Position numbers and translations under genes: made by a program | Notes under the pieces: model-generated | Told to the model about the DNA's origin: nothing | Database searches by the model: none | Seen by the model: only the letters and a program-made list of their open reading frames with translations | Source of the DNA: Tachypleus tridentatus | Taxonomy: Eukaryota; Arthropoda; Merostomata; Xiphosura; Limulidae | Assembly: GCF_004210375.1 (NCBI RefSeq) | Contig: NC_134825.1 | Span: 8,866,001 to 8,930,000, forward strand | DNA length: 64,000 nucleotides | Direction of reading: 5' to 3' | Shown here: positions 47,990 through 59,060 of the stretch, piece by piece | How positions within the stretch are numbered: position 1 is the first letter of the stretch | How the letters are laid out: every line of letters begins with the position of its first letter

Positions 47990-48325
47990 ATTAAGGAATA
48001 AGACTTATTTCTCAAATTCAACATTACTGTTTATAACCTTATGATTAAAACTTGTTTCTCAAATTCAACATTACTGTTTATAACCTTATGATTAAGACTT
48101 GTTTCTCAAATTCAACATTACTGTTTATAACCTTATGATTAAGACTTATTTCTCAAATTCAACATTACTGTTTATAACCTTATGATTAAGACTTGTTTCT
48201 CAAATTCAACATTACTGTTTATAACCTTATGAATAAGACTTGTTTCTCAAATTCAACATTACTGTTTATAACCTTATGATTAAGACTTGTTTCTCAAATT
48301 CAACATTACTGTTTATAACCTTATC
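47990..48325. repeat. 47 bp tandem repeat, 7 copies
   Basis: Unit ttctcaaattcaacattact followed by gtttataaccttatgattaa and gacttgt. Nearly identical copies. Confidence 0.95.
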
Positions 48326-49415
48326 TCTATTCTTACAGTAATGTTCTCTTCGCTAAGACAGACTTTTCAAGGTTACAAACATAAGAGTTTCTCCTTTTAT
48401 ATCTTTTTGTGCCCTTGAAAGGTATATTTTAAAAATCACATTGTTTACTATACATAAGAAATCAATAGGTCACACTTAGTTCGAAAACAATGCAAAGGTA
48501 AATTATATAACTTTCATTCTTGTTTTCAATACAAAACACTAAACCCGTGCCAGAATTTGGCAGTGGTAATGTATTTTCTTATGTAGGCGAATTACATCTT
48601 AGACACCAGCCGCTACGATAGAATTGCTTTGTCAAACACAGAGTTTTCAAGTCAGATTTATAGAATTAAATGCTTTGCTTTCAAAGATTAGATCATATAT
48701 AGAACTCAGATCTATAAAATATACATAATCCACATTATTTTATCTAGCTGATGCAGCTGCAGAATGATTACGTAGCATATTTGCATAAGCCCTCGTACAC
48801 CCATACATGACATGTGGACGCGTTATCACTTGGCAACTCACAGATACAGCTCGTAATTATAGAATATGACTGCAAATGTATTGTTAGTTCGTTGTTAGGG
48901 TTGCAAAATGCTTATTTTTATTGCCTGTTATTACCAAGGTTATAAGTAAATTTTAAAAAGAAAAACAGCTTTAACCTATTAATGTGCATTTAGATTTGCA
49001 TAAGGTGGAGGCATGAAATAAGTATATATTTTCAACAGCATTAGTCAGTTAGTCAGATTGACAAACTGTTGGTTTTTGTGAATTTTTTGTTTTTACTCTA
49101 CAGACTTTCTCAAGTGCTTTGATGGCTTGTTACTCTGCAATTAGGTTGTTTACTATTCAACAGTGTGTGTAATGAGTTTGCATTCTGTTTTAACTGTGTT
49201 TGACATTTTAATTTGTATTGCACATTTTACCCATTTCTACTGTAAGTAACACCGTACTTACGATATGGAGACTTCATTCTAATACCTTAACAATCCTGTC
49301 ATCGCCCCGTTTCATGCCCTAGCATCCCATGCCATTTATGTTGCGATCTATGTACTTGTTTCATAGTTTTTTATTGTCATATATCTCATTGGAATATTAC
49401 TTTATATTTTAATAG
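48326..49415. other. Unassigned AT-rich DNA
   Basis: No gene or repeat recognised. Confidence 0.5.
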
Positions 49416-49532
49416 TCCCCCGCTAGTACAGCAGTAAGTCTACGGATTCACAACGCTAAAATCAGGGGTTCGATTCTCCTCGGTGGACTCAGCAGCTAGC
49501 CTGATGTGGCTTTGCTATAAGAAAACAAACAA
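49416..49532 (+). mobile_element. Third SINE type, tRNA-like head
   Basis: Begins agtcccccgctagtacagca, has an A-box-like stretch and B-box ggttcgattctc, and ends gctttgctataagaaaacaa then acaaac. About 117 bp. Only copy seen here. Confidence 0.7.
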
Positions 49533-49619
49533 ACTTTGTTTTTTAATAATCAACCATTTAAATCTCTTCCATTCAACATATCGCAAACATATGTATATAC
49601 CATATGCAAACTTGAAGAA

Positions 49620-49806
49620 AGTTTTTATTTTTTAACTTCGCGCAAAGCTACACGAAGTATTTTTGCACTAGCTGTCCCTAATTTAGCAGTGTAAGACTAG
49701 AGGAAAAGCAGCTAGTCATCACCACCCACCGCCAACTCTTGGGCTACTCTCTTACCAACGAATAGTGGGATTGACAGTCTAATTATAACGTCCCTCCTAA
49801 CCACCT
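49620..49806 (-). mobile_element. tRNA-headed SINE (type 1), head deleted
   Basis: ttcgcgcaaagctacacgaa through gccaactcttgggctactct to attataacgtcc, then jumps to taaccacctg. The tRNA-like head is missing. Confidence 0.85.
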
Positions 49807-50165
49807 GAAGAAAGAGATAATGACTTGCCACTGTTCAAAGCAAACAAACATAGATAGCAGTATAATGTGTCTTTTTTATTCTAGTTTAGAAATAACTCAT
49901 TGAATAATCGCACTTCTTTTAACTGAGAAGTGTGTTTTACATACATTTCATTTGGTGGCATGCCAACAAGGTATTATTATATAAGAACAATGAATTGAAG
50001 TTTAAGTTTAGATATAATGGATTTACTGATAAAACATACCAGCTTTTCTTTTGTTATTGACCTCTGCTTAGTTGAGTTGAATTCATTTATATCTTACAAA
50101 ATTCAGAAGTTTTATTTCACGCAGTGAATTTTGCCAGTATATAGGAGACGTACTTCCATAATCGA

Positions 50166-50582
50166 TTTGGTTTGAATTTCGCGCAAAGCTAAACAAGAGG
50201 CTAGCCGTCCCTAATTTAGCAGTGTAACAATGGTAGTCATCATCACCCACCGCCAACTCTTAAACTACTCTTTTCTAACGAATAGTGGGATTGACTGTGA
50301 CATTATAACGCCCCCATGGCAGAAAGGGCGAACATGTTTGGTGTGGCAAGGATTAGAACCCGCGAACCTCGAATTACCACTCGAGTTTGTTTTTTTTTCT
50401 CTTTATTCATCCCTCTCAAAGAGGAGGTATAAACAAAAATACATCAAATAAAACACTAGTTAACTAATTAGCATATGGAAAGAAGACAGTGCAAATACCA
50501 CCTTGTTAAAAAAATTACAACAATAGGTATAAAGTGGAATTACTACTCGAGTGATTTAACCACCTGACCATGCCGCGCCTCT
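50166..50582 (-). mobile_element. tRNA-headed SINE (type 1) split by a 151 bp insertion
   Basis: The left part runs gaatttcgcgcaaagctaaa to cctcgaattaccactcgag; the right part resumes tactactcgagtgatttaac and ends ccatgccgcgcctc. The break coincides with a duplicated gaattac(c/t)actcgag. Confidence 0.9.
50386..50536 (-). mobile_element. Poly(A)-tailed retrocopy of unknown family inside a SINE
   Basis: A 151 bp insertion flanked by 15 bp direct repeats gaattac(c/t)actcgag (50371-50385 and 50537-50551). On the minus strand it ends gggatgaataaagagaaaaa then A-rich, so an AATAAA signal precedes a poly(A)-like tail. It therefore looks like a 5'-truncated retroposed transcript or LINE 3' end. No similarity elsewhere in the window. 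Confidence 0.7.
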
Positions 50583-50837
50583 TCATAATTGGCCGTTATA
50601 AATTAAAGAACTACATATCATTGCTTTATATCTATTGTATAAACATACTTTTAGTATTGCTGTTAGAAATTAATAGACACTTTAATTTAGAGTACGTCTA
50701 CGCTATCTCGGACCGGTGATGTGAGTGACTTAGAGGCAATCAGGATTATTTTCGTAGTTTGTTTACGACCTTCCTGTCATCTGTCGGTGAATGTGAGAAA
50801 CACAGATTAAGAAAAACAATAAAACAATATCCACTTT

Positions 50838-51705
50838 CAGTGATGACGAGAAACCCACTTGTTGAGAAATTTATATGCAAAAACGGCTCGTTTGGGCTGA
50901 GAAAACACTTTACATAGAAGAGCGAACAACGTTTCGACCTTCTTCGGTCATCGTCAGGTTCACAAAGAAAGAGGTAACTGACCGGAAGCTGACCACATGT
51001 TTGAAAGGGGTTGTGTAACTGTGTGTCGAAATGTAGAGGGCGGTATTAGATGTTTGAATATATAATTTATTATATTAATATAGGTATAAAGGCGTTCCTT
51101 TATATTGGTTTATTTTGGGTTTAAGTTGTTGTATAAGTAAGGCTTCTTTAATTTTACGTTTGTTTATGTTTGTTTCTTTATTTAATATTTGAGTGTTTTC
51201 TATGGTTATGTTGTGTTTATTTGACTTGCAGTGTTCGAAAACGTGTGAAGGTGACTTTTTATGTTCTTTGAATCTGGTTTCCATTTTTCTACTTGTTTCT
51301 CAATATAGAAGTCGTGGCAGTTATCACATTGTATTTTATAAATAATGTTGGTGTGGTGTTTGTCAGTGTAGTTTTACATAGTATAGACCTCAGTTTTGTG
51401 CCGGGTTTTGAATAAATTTGGTATTAATTGGAATGTCATATTTTGTTACTAATTTTTGCCAAATGTTGGTTATTTGTTTGCTGATGTCGGGAATATATGG
51501 TATACAGTAGTATATGGTTTCGTGGTTTTTTGATTCGTGAGCTGTATTTACTTTAGTTGGTTGATTTTGCTTTCTGTCTAGGTGTGTGCATATAATGTTT
51601 TCTACGGTTTGTGGAGGAAACTTATTGATGTTGGTGAAGTATTGTTTTATTTTGTCTAATTCATCGTTAATTTTATCTGGTGAGCATAGTTTTATGGCTG
51701 TGTTT
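50838..51705 (-). mobile_element. 5'-truncated Penelope-like element with 12 bp TSD
   Basis: Flanked by perfect aatatccacttt (50826-50837 and 51706-51717). The minus strand starts within the RT thumb (KPQ.VENII..HLDRKQNQPT), passes the Cys-pair linker and GIY-YIG endonuclease (frameshift near 51400), and reaches the C-terminus METRFKEHKKSPSHVFEHCK ... NQYKGTPLYLY stop at 51075. A ~240 bp 3'UTR follows, with hammerhead-like core CTGACGA...GAAAC (50957 to 50931) and terminus GGGTTTCTCGTCATCACTG. This copy defines the 3' end and target duplication of the family in this window. Confidence 0.9.
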
Positions 51706-51717
51706 AATATCCACTTT

Positions 51718-52937
51718 GCATATGTGTGAAGGCACCTTGATCCAGAAATACTTTTCGATATTTTAAGATTTTTGTTAATATTAATTGAATCAAGACTAAA
51801 ACTCTCATCAGATGTTGAGAGAGACAGTATTAAAAACGTAACTTGTTAACATTTTTAGTGCTTCTGAAATCTTCAAATTTATATACAAAAAAATAATTGA
51901 ACTTCTAGGTTACAAGAACATATTACGAGGCTTAGCAATTTTGAGTAATATTTCTATTTTTATTCATCTTGATATTAAGTTTAGACAAGAGAAAATATCC
52001 TGCTAGTGTCTTATAGACAGAATCTTATAAGTATAATTAAATGATATTGTATGACGTAATATTCATTGAACCTTATATATATATAAGATGTATATTGAGA
52101 AACAGAACAAATGTTCCATATTTCATTTAAACACTCAGAAGATATACTTACGAATCTATACTTATACAAATCAATATTGATAGTCAATACCTATAAATCA
52201 CCAGCAGAATAAGGACAAATAGTGCTATTTCAACTACAGCTGCATGAATTAATCTAAATACATGCGATACTTTGTAATCACCTGATAGTTATTTCCTCGT
52301 AAGTTAATCACAGAGACATTTAAACAGATAAATACGGACACCAGCTTTTATTCTCTTACATTTCACGTCAGTAGTTACATGTGAAGCACGTGGAACGCAG
52401 AAGCTTACACATCGATACTTTGCATTACAAATACCCACGGTTATATTCGAAAATTTCAAAATGAATTTGTAAGTTTTATTTCATAATATAACTGTTTTAT
52501 GTGAGCACAGATCATCCCAATAATGTCAAGCAGTCAGATGTTTCACGGTTCCCAGAAAAAAATAAAAAAAGGATGCTGCACTTTGGAGTCACGAGTTAAT
52601 TAAAACAGACAATCAAGTCCCTATAATTCAATCAAACAAAAGTGTCTTAAGAGCTAGCAGTGAGTAATTAATCAACTCTCTGCTTTCCATTCTAGTCAAT
52701 ACAAAGTTAGGAACTGATATGCGCTTAATATACTTTATGTAACTTTGCGCGTAAATTCTAAAACAAATTTTAGCGGTTTTAAAATTTCAAATCTGCAGAT
52801 TTTTAAATTAGATCAAATTGTCTTCCTATGTGTTTACTCCTTAGGAACCCCAAGTCAGAAAACTCTATACCCAGCTAGAAATATAAAATATTTTTCACAA
52901 TTTATTAGTTTTAAGAACGATATATCAGAATGTTCAA
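51718..52937. other. Unassigned AT-rich DNA
   Basis: No gene recognised. A short palindromic cttatatatatataag lies near 52073. Confidence 0.5.
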
Positions 52938-53112
52938 CTTGGCATGGCTTTGACTTACAAGTTGTGGGTCGCAGGTTCGAACCCCATCACGAAATATTCT
53001 TGTTCTTTCAGCCTTGGGAGTGTTACATGATTCGATCAATTCCACTTTTCCTTGGTAAAAAGTAGCCCAAGAGGTGGCGGTGGGTGATGGTGATTAACGT
53101 TCTTCCCTCAAT
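52938..53112 (+). mobile_element. Degenerate tRNA-headed SINE (type 1)
   Basis: aacttggcatggctttgact, gtcgcaggttcgaaccccat and agtagcccaagaggtggcgg match the family in order. Confidence 0.75.
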
Positions 53113-53517
53113 ACAAAAACGTTTTTGATAGTAAGGATAAATAATAAATATATAAATAATCTATACATTCATATTAAACATTATTTACGAAAAATAAAAT
53201 ACTCATACGGCACAAAACCAAAAATAGTTTACAGTTCAACAAGTTAACAATTTTTGACTTCCATAATCTACTATAAAAATAATTAAAAACTCAAATAAGA
53301 AAGGAAAATTATGTATATTCCACAAGTTTTCGGATGTGTTTTTACATTTTGTTTATTAAATTTTCAATGTTTAATTTGTCATGCATTTTTATTTTGTACA
53401 GCAAACCTTCTGAATGAACTATCCACCTGGTGCCAATCACAAGAATCAAATAAAAAACTTTTAACATATTAAGTCTTCAAACTTACCTGTAAGTTAACAT
53501 GCTTCCACGAAATAAAT

Positions 53518-53776
53518 ATGTTTGTTTGTATTTCTCGCTAAGCTACACGAGGGCCATGAGTGACAGCCGTCCTCAATTTAGAAATAATAGACTACAAGGA
53601 AGACAGCCATTCATCACGACTCTCTGCCAACTTTTAATGAACAAAAATTGGATTGACTGTCACACTGTAACACCCCTACAACTGAAAGGGCGAGCATAAT
53701 CGATGACAGGAATCAAACCCGGGACCCACAGGTTGCATGTGACTCAAGAGCCATAATGTAAGACCATGCTAGGTCT
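53518..53776 (-). mobile_element. Degenerate tRNA-headed SINE (type 1)
   Basis: tgtttgtatttctcgctaag tail, caacttttaatgaacaaaaa, and gaatcaaacccgggacccac with the head at the right. Near full length, diverged. Confidence 0.8.
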
Positions 53777-53904
53777 ATAATAAATATGAACTTCACTGAA
53801 GAAGTATAAAATATTAGTTTGAAAATTGCTTATGAATATAAGATGAGGCAATACTTTTTAGTCAATAAAATAATTACCTGCTGTGGTATTTAAGAAAACT
53901 CAAG

Positions 53905-54090
53905 CTGTGGTTATCAGGAGAGGTTTGTCTCACGTTGTGGCAGGCTACAAAGGTTTGTCTTGAGGAATGACAATAAACAAAGGTTTTGTATCACGCTGTA
54001 GGAGTTAATAAATATTTGTCTCACGTGGTGACAGTTAAGACAAGTTTGTTTTATGTAGTGGTAATTAACAAAAGTTTGTCTCAGGATCAC
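53905..54090. repeat. Degenerate ~40 bp tandem repeat
   Basis: Recurring aaaggtttgtctcacg-tgt followed by ggyrgttaac motifs, about five diverged units. Confidence 0.55.
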
Positions 54091-54690
54091 AAGTGTTTAT
54101 GAATAACAGTAATACTATACTTCCTGAATAAGTAATTGACTCCTTAAGTATAGAGGGGACATACAAAACAAATTGTTATGTTTTGACCATTACATTCGCC
54201 TCAAGGTGTCTAGACAAAAACTGTGGATTATTGGTGGGATCTCAAGAAAATTCCAAATGACGTAAACCATACTGATGGAGCATGTCTTCACCATTTTAAA
54301 TTCATTTCTCGTCGTTAGATGACTGATCGCAAGTCGCTCTTCTGAAACCCATACTGAGTCTGTGCTATGGGATAGCGAAGTAGAGGTTCTTAACAGCAAT
54401 ATTGTCTGATTTGTGGTTATTACGAGACGTACTTGACTTTCTACAACCTTGACAAGGCTGTTTAGTTTATATACAAGTTGTATGACATGATGGCTGTAAT
54501 CTTTCCTTACTAAACTTGCTAGATACATCATAATCGGCTGAACATTTCTTTTCATTTCTGTGTAGTTTTCAACTTTAGAAAGGTTATCGCAGTCTGTATT
54601 TCGATAAAATACCTCTGTCCACCACCAATAGGTGGCACTGTCACTTGACTACAGTCATTGAACGTAGAAAATGTTTAAAAACTGTTAAGT
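54090..54690. other. Unassigned stretch
   Basis: Holds an open minus-strand frame of 121 codons (54190-54555) with no recognised domain and no convincing splice sites. Treated as noncoding. Confidence 0.35.
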
Positions 54691-54691
54691 G

Positions 54692-55275
54692 TAGAAACAA
54701 ATGATACTGTATCCCCTGAACGTGTTAAACAGATACCAGTAATGAACAAATTCAGTAGATATTGTAACCGATGTTATTCTGTGCCTCCGTAATGTGTTAA
54801 ACATACACCAGTAATGAACAAATTCAGTAAATTTATATGCAAAAACTGCTCGTTTGGGTTGAGAAAATATTTTACATAGAAGAGCGAACAACGTTTCGAC
54901 CTTCTATGTAAAATATTTTCTCAACCCAAACGAGCCGTTTTTGCATATAAATTTCTCAACAAGTGGGTTTCTCGACATCACTGAAATTCAGTAAATGTAA
55001 CCCACGTGATTCTGTGCCTCCTTAATGTGTTAAACATATACCAGTAATGAACAAATTCAGTAAATAGTGTAACCCACGTGATTCTGTGCCTCCTTAATGT
55101 GTTAAACATATACCAGTAATGAACAAATTCAGTAAATAGTGTAACCCACGTGATTCTGTATCCCCCAATGTGTTAAATGTATATCAGTAATGAACAAATT
55201 CAGTAAATAGTGTAACCCACGTGATTCTGTATCCCCCCAATGTGTTAAACATGTACCAGTAATAAATACATTCGA
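54692..55275. repeat. 72 bp tandem repeat, interrupted by a palindromic Penelope element
   Basis: Unit gtaacccacgtgattctgtg, cctccttaatgtgttaaaca, tataccagtaatgaacaaat, tcagtaaatagt. Around five to six copies, with a 151 bp insertion in one of them. Confidence 0.9.
54833..54983 (+). mobile_element. Second palindromic Penelope-derived element with 13 bp TSD
   Basis: A 151 bp insertion inside the 72 bp minisatellite, flanked by aaattcagtaaat (54820-54832 and 54984-54996). The 50 nt arms 54833-54882 and 54901-54950 are inverted copies with one mismatch and an 18 nt loop. The right side continues to the family 3' terminus gggtttctcgacatcactg. Same design as the 12.67 kb element, but the loop is nearer the terminus, so the CTGACGA half of the hammerhead core is absent. 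Confidence 0.85.
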
Positions 55276-56890
55276 TAAGCACTATAAAACAAGACACTTG
55301 CGTATTTTCAAGTAATCGTGACAAAATAAAGGAAAACAACAATAAATAATTGACCAATACAAATGTATAAACATAAAATTTGTAAGTGCTTTACTTCAAT
55401 AAAAGTGTTCTTACTAGTGTTAAAATAAATCAATCTATAATCTTGTAATGAAGGAACCACCAGCTAGATATAAATTAATATCTTACAACTATGAGTAAAT
55501 ATTAGAGTGCACCAAATGAGATCAGAAGGAGCAGAAAGTACATTAAAAAACCTGTAATATATATATATAAACAAATATAAGTTTCCACGAGCTTAACAAA
55601 AACGTAACAATCATGGCACAATATTTAATAAACAATAAAGTTGTTTGAAAAGAGAAAAGACATGAAATATTTGTCTGTTGTTGAAAGAGTTTTAAATGTA
55701 TTAAATTATTTTCATTTACTCAGTTTGTTTCTCAAGAAAAAAACGATTCATTCGTTGGGATTTTTTAATGTTTTTTTCATTCAGTTTACCATCAGCTCTT
55801 AAGTCCAAAAATACTCAATATATTTCGAAAATAGAAGCCCTCAGATTTCAAACTAGAAGTAAACTAATGAAAACATTAAGTATTTTTTGCGTACCAAACA
55901 TATTAAGTATTTTAATAGTTTCTCTATAATTATTATTGATTTCACTCAATCACCTACGTTAACAACTTTAAAAATATTTCATAACGTTTGATTTAACACA
56001 CGACTTCCTACCAGACACATTACACTTACTGGTACTAATATTTCACACTTATTTATCACTGTTTGTAAATTGCAATAAATATTCTATACTTATTTTTAAT
56101 GTATCTGTTTTGAACTACATCTGAAGGCATTAATGCCACTATATTTCCATACAAATGATAAAATAACAATGCTGTTTCCATAACGTTAAAGAACAAAATG
56201 TCAGCGTAAAATAACTAACATTAGTGATATAAAAATATCTATATTAACCTATGTTTTGCACATCAATAACTTAAGAGACAAAGAAAGAAAAAAAAACACA
56301 AAGAAATGGCCAATACACACTAAGTTGCACGTGGCCTTCAATACATTAAATACGATATAGCGTTAAGCTAGTGGCTGCAAAGCATGATACTATTTTATAT
56401 TAAAGTATTTGTAAGTTATGATTTTATAAGCTCTGCGTAAATGTAGTAGAGCATATTTAATAGATACAAAATAAAATATATATATATATATGCAATAAAT
56501 ATCTGTAATGGGGCATTTGTGTGACTTTTTTTAAAGTTAAGCAGGCATTTAACTGAAAATTGCATTTACAAACTTTAGTGTCAGTTGAAATAAAGATCAG
56601 TATCTTAACTGACCGACTAAATTGCAGTAAAGCAATGGGTTTTAAATAATTTTACACAAATGTGAGATTTTGCAGGAAACATGAAAGCACATAAAATTAT
56701 TGTAAAAAATATATACGAGTTTAGTTAACACTTTTTCAATAAAACTACATAACTATATGTAATATTAAAATTAGTTTAAGTAATCTCATTGTGTGGGCAG
56801 TGTACTTCAACAATAACCGCAAGTTGCATAAATTTTCCTTTACGTTTTGTTCCGTCACTATTCATCTTCATCATTTTAACATCAAATAAT
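55276..56890. other. Unassigned AT-rich DNA
   Basis: No gene or repeat array recognised; only a short (ta)n run near 56.48 kb. Confidence 0.5.
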
Positions 56891-56892
56891 TC

Positions 56893-56994
56893 AAAATATT
56901 AGGCTTATTAGTGTTGCGTTACACTTCAACGTTACAAAGACAAAATATTAGGCTTATTGGTGTTGCGTTACACTTCAACGTTACAAAGACATCT
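56893..56994. repeat. Two-copy tandem duplication (~50 bp)
   Basis: caaaatattaggcttattrg followed by tgttgcgttacacttcaacg and ttacaaaga, twice. Confidence 0.85.
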
Positions 56995-57114
56995 TTTTGA
57001 AAGCGAATAACTGTTTTCTTATGAAGCTTATTAAATGATGATAAAACAAAACTGAATTACATCCAACTTTTAGATTTCTCGCAAAACTCTCAAACAAATC
57101 ATTGTCCATACGAT

Positions 57115-57475
57115 CACAACGTTAAGCCTAACCGAAATGAGGATTTTATGTAAGGTGATATAAAAATTTGTGATGACTACTTCAATGCATAACTCGTTCA
57201 TAAGTTAAGCCTAACCGAAATGAGAATTTTATAAAAGGTGATATAAAACTTTGTAATGACTCCACTTCTGAGCCTAAGGTGTTCACAAGTTAAGCCTAAC
57301 TGAAATGAAACTTATATAAAAGATGATTGAAAAGTTTGTGACTTCTTTACTTCCAAGCTGTAATGTGTTCGTAAATTCGCCACATTAGGCCTAACCGGAA
57401 CGGGATTTGTATATAATGTGATTGAAAATTTTGTCACTTCTCTGCTTCTAAGCTGGCACGTGTCAAAATACTTTA
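57115..57475. repeat. Degenerate ~85-95 bp tandem repeat, 4 copies
   Basis: Each unit has ttaagcctaaccgaaatgag or a variant, then ataaaaggtgatataaaa and tttgtgatgact. Copies start near 57122, 57205, 57291 and 57388. Confidence 0.75.
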
Positions 57476-58357
57476 TTTGTTTCAACAAATCATTTGCGTT
57501 TTAATGCCTTTTAGTGATACTTTTTGCAATCTGTGGCTAAAAATTATGATTGACAATTTTCCACTATTTTGACACAATGTAAATAATCATGAGTATTAAA
57601 CATATATCTACATAAAAACAGTTTTTGAGCTTTTCCTAAATTTCAAAGCTACGGGCGCAAGCCTACTGATCTGACTAAATATTTTAAAAACTTCCTCAAC
57701 GCTCCCTAGCTCCGGTACCTGAAGTTTACCTGGGTAACGGTCAGTGACCCCAAAAGGACGCATTGCGCTACAAGGATGTATTTCATGTAAATTTCCATAA
57801 TGAGCTATACAATTTTCATTCTTGTGTTCGTACCTTTAACTAAATTACCGATAATAAAATATCATTTTACTACTGAAAACAAAAATAAAGTTATTCGCGA
57901 TTACCAATTTCCAATGTCTAAATCAGAAATAATTTTACTATTATTAATGTTACTCATTTGGCATAAGCCTACTCACACTTTGTATTCTTACGATTTTCTG
58001 TGAAGTATTATAAATACATTTTAAAATAAAGAAAAAACAGAAACATAGATACTATAACAATACATTTGCTTTTATAAAAACACAATTCCTAATAGGTTCA
58101 AACTTTAACCATTTTTATGATTTAATTAATAAACAAATTATACTCAAAATATTATTCTCCAAAAAAAAATATTTTATACAATTCACTCCAAATGTTGAAA
58201 CATTGTTACACTTTATCACACTCAGTTTCCTACATACAAAAGTAGGGTTAACTTAACGTAAGGTCTTTCCGCAAATGAAACACGTTACCAAACATTTATA
58301 AAGTTACTTGGGTAATTTTCATCATACATCCGTTTTCTTGCATTTTTTTGTTTCAGT
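57476..58357. other. Unassigned, with one GC-richer patch
   Basis: Mostly AT-rich. About 57.64-57.79 kb is noticeably GC-richer and free of minus-strand stops (see findings). No gene is called. Confidence 0.35.
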
Positions 58358-58435
58358 CGACTACGGCATTTATCAACATATGTGTATTGATTGCAATCTG
58401 TTATGCTGATGTTCGAGAGTCCATAACAAAAACGG
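58358..58435 (+). CDS. Candidate short exon encoding a signal-peptide-like segment
   Basis: A textbook acceptor gcatttttttgtttcag (ends 58357) and a donor ACG|gtaatt bracket 78 nt. Phase 0 reads STTAFINICVLIAICYADVR and six more residues: a hydrophobic core followed by a small-residue cleavage-like site, as in secretory signals that begin on a short upstream exon. No upstream ATG exon or downstream exon was identified, so this is only a candidate plus-strand gene, converging on the BMPER gene. Confidence 0.25.
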
Positions 58436-58881
58436 TAATTCCTTGTTTTAAACATTTATACTAATTTTGTTTTTGATCTGTGAGGTTCACCTTTCGGTAA
58501 AATCTCCACTTATTCTATATGCTATATTCGAACGACGTTACAGCTCAAAACACCATAAATGACGACATTCATTCAACTTAAGCACAAAGAAATGTTTCTA
58601 AAACACATCTCACATATCTTCCTGATTAACCCAAGTGATAAAGTCGATAGCAAATTTAAAACACAATACACCGTAGCTTTCTCTAGCGGGGAGTATTATT
58701 AAACAGATCTGATACGTAGAAAAAGCTAAAGGAGTCGTAGTGACGAGATCATAGTACAAGCAGTCCAAACAGGTTAGTTCCTGAGGATCAATCTGACCAT
58801 TAGGGGGCGCCACTATCACACAATACGACCTCTTCCAGATCAGGTCACCGGGATGTATATAAAACAATAGCCGTTTACAGT

Positions 58882-59060
58882 TTACGAATGACACTTTTCT
58901 ATTGGCATGCACTGCTTTTTATTGAAAACTGTGCCTTCTGGACACTGACATCCTGGTCTACAGCGTCTCGTGCAGGGTTTTTTTCTTTTGTAGTTCCTAC
59001 AAGTCTTTTTGCAGGGGGGTCCGCAAGTTGTAAATACAGCACCTTTAGGGCAATGTGAAT
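58882..59060 (-). CDS. BMPER: BMPER last coding exon: TIL domain and stop
   Basis: Acceptor tatttttttttag; 58 full codons and TAA. Reads (N)SHCPKGAVFTTCGPPCKKTC then RNYKRKKPCTRRCRPGCQCP and EGTVFNKKQCMPIEKC-HS. It has ten cysteines in trypsin-inhibitor-like (TIL) spacing. The linker between Cys 4 and 5 is unusually basic (RNYKRKK), which could bind heparan sulphate, as expected of a matrix-bound BMP modulator (inference). Confidence 0.9.

Noticed and set aside
50230..50451. 73-codon plus-strand frame
   Set aside because: Runs through a SINE and the retrocopy inserted in it.
54190..54555. 121-codon minus-strand frame as a gene
   Set aside because: No domain, no convincing splice sites, and surrounded by tandem repeats and SINEs; left as unassigned.
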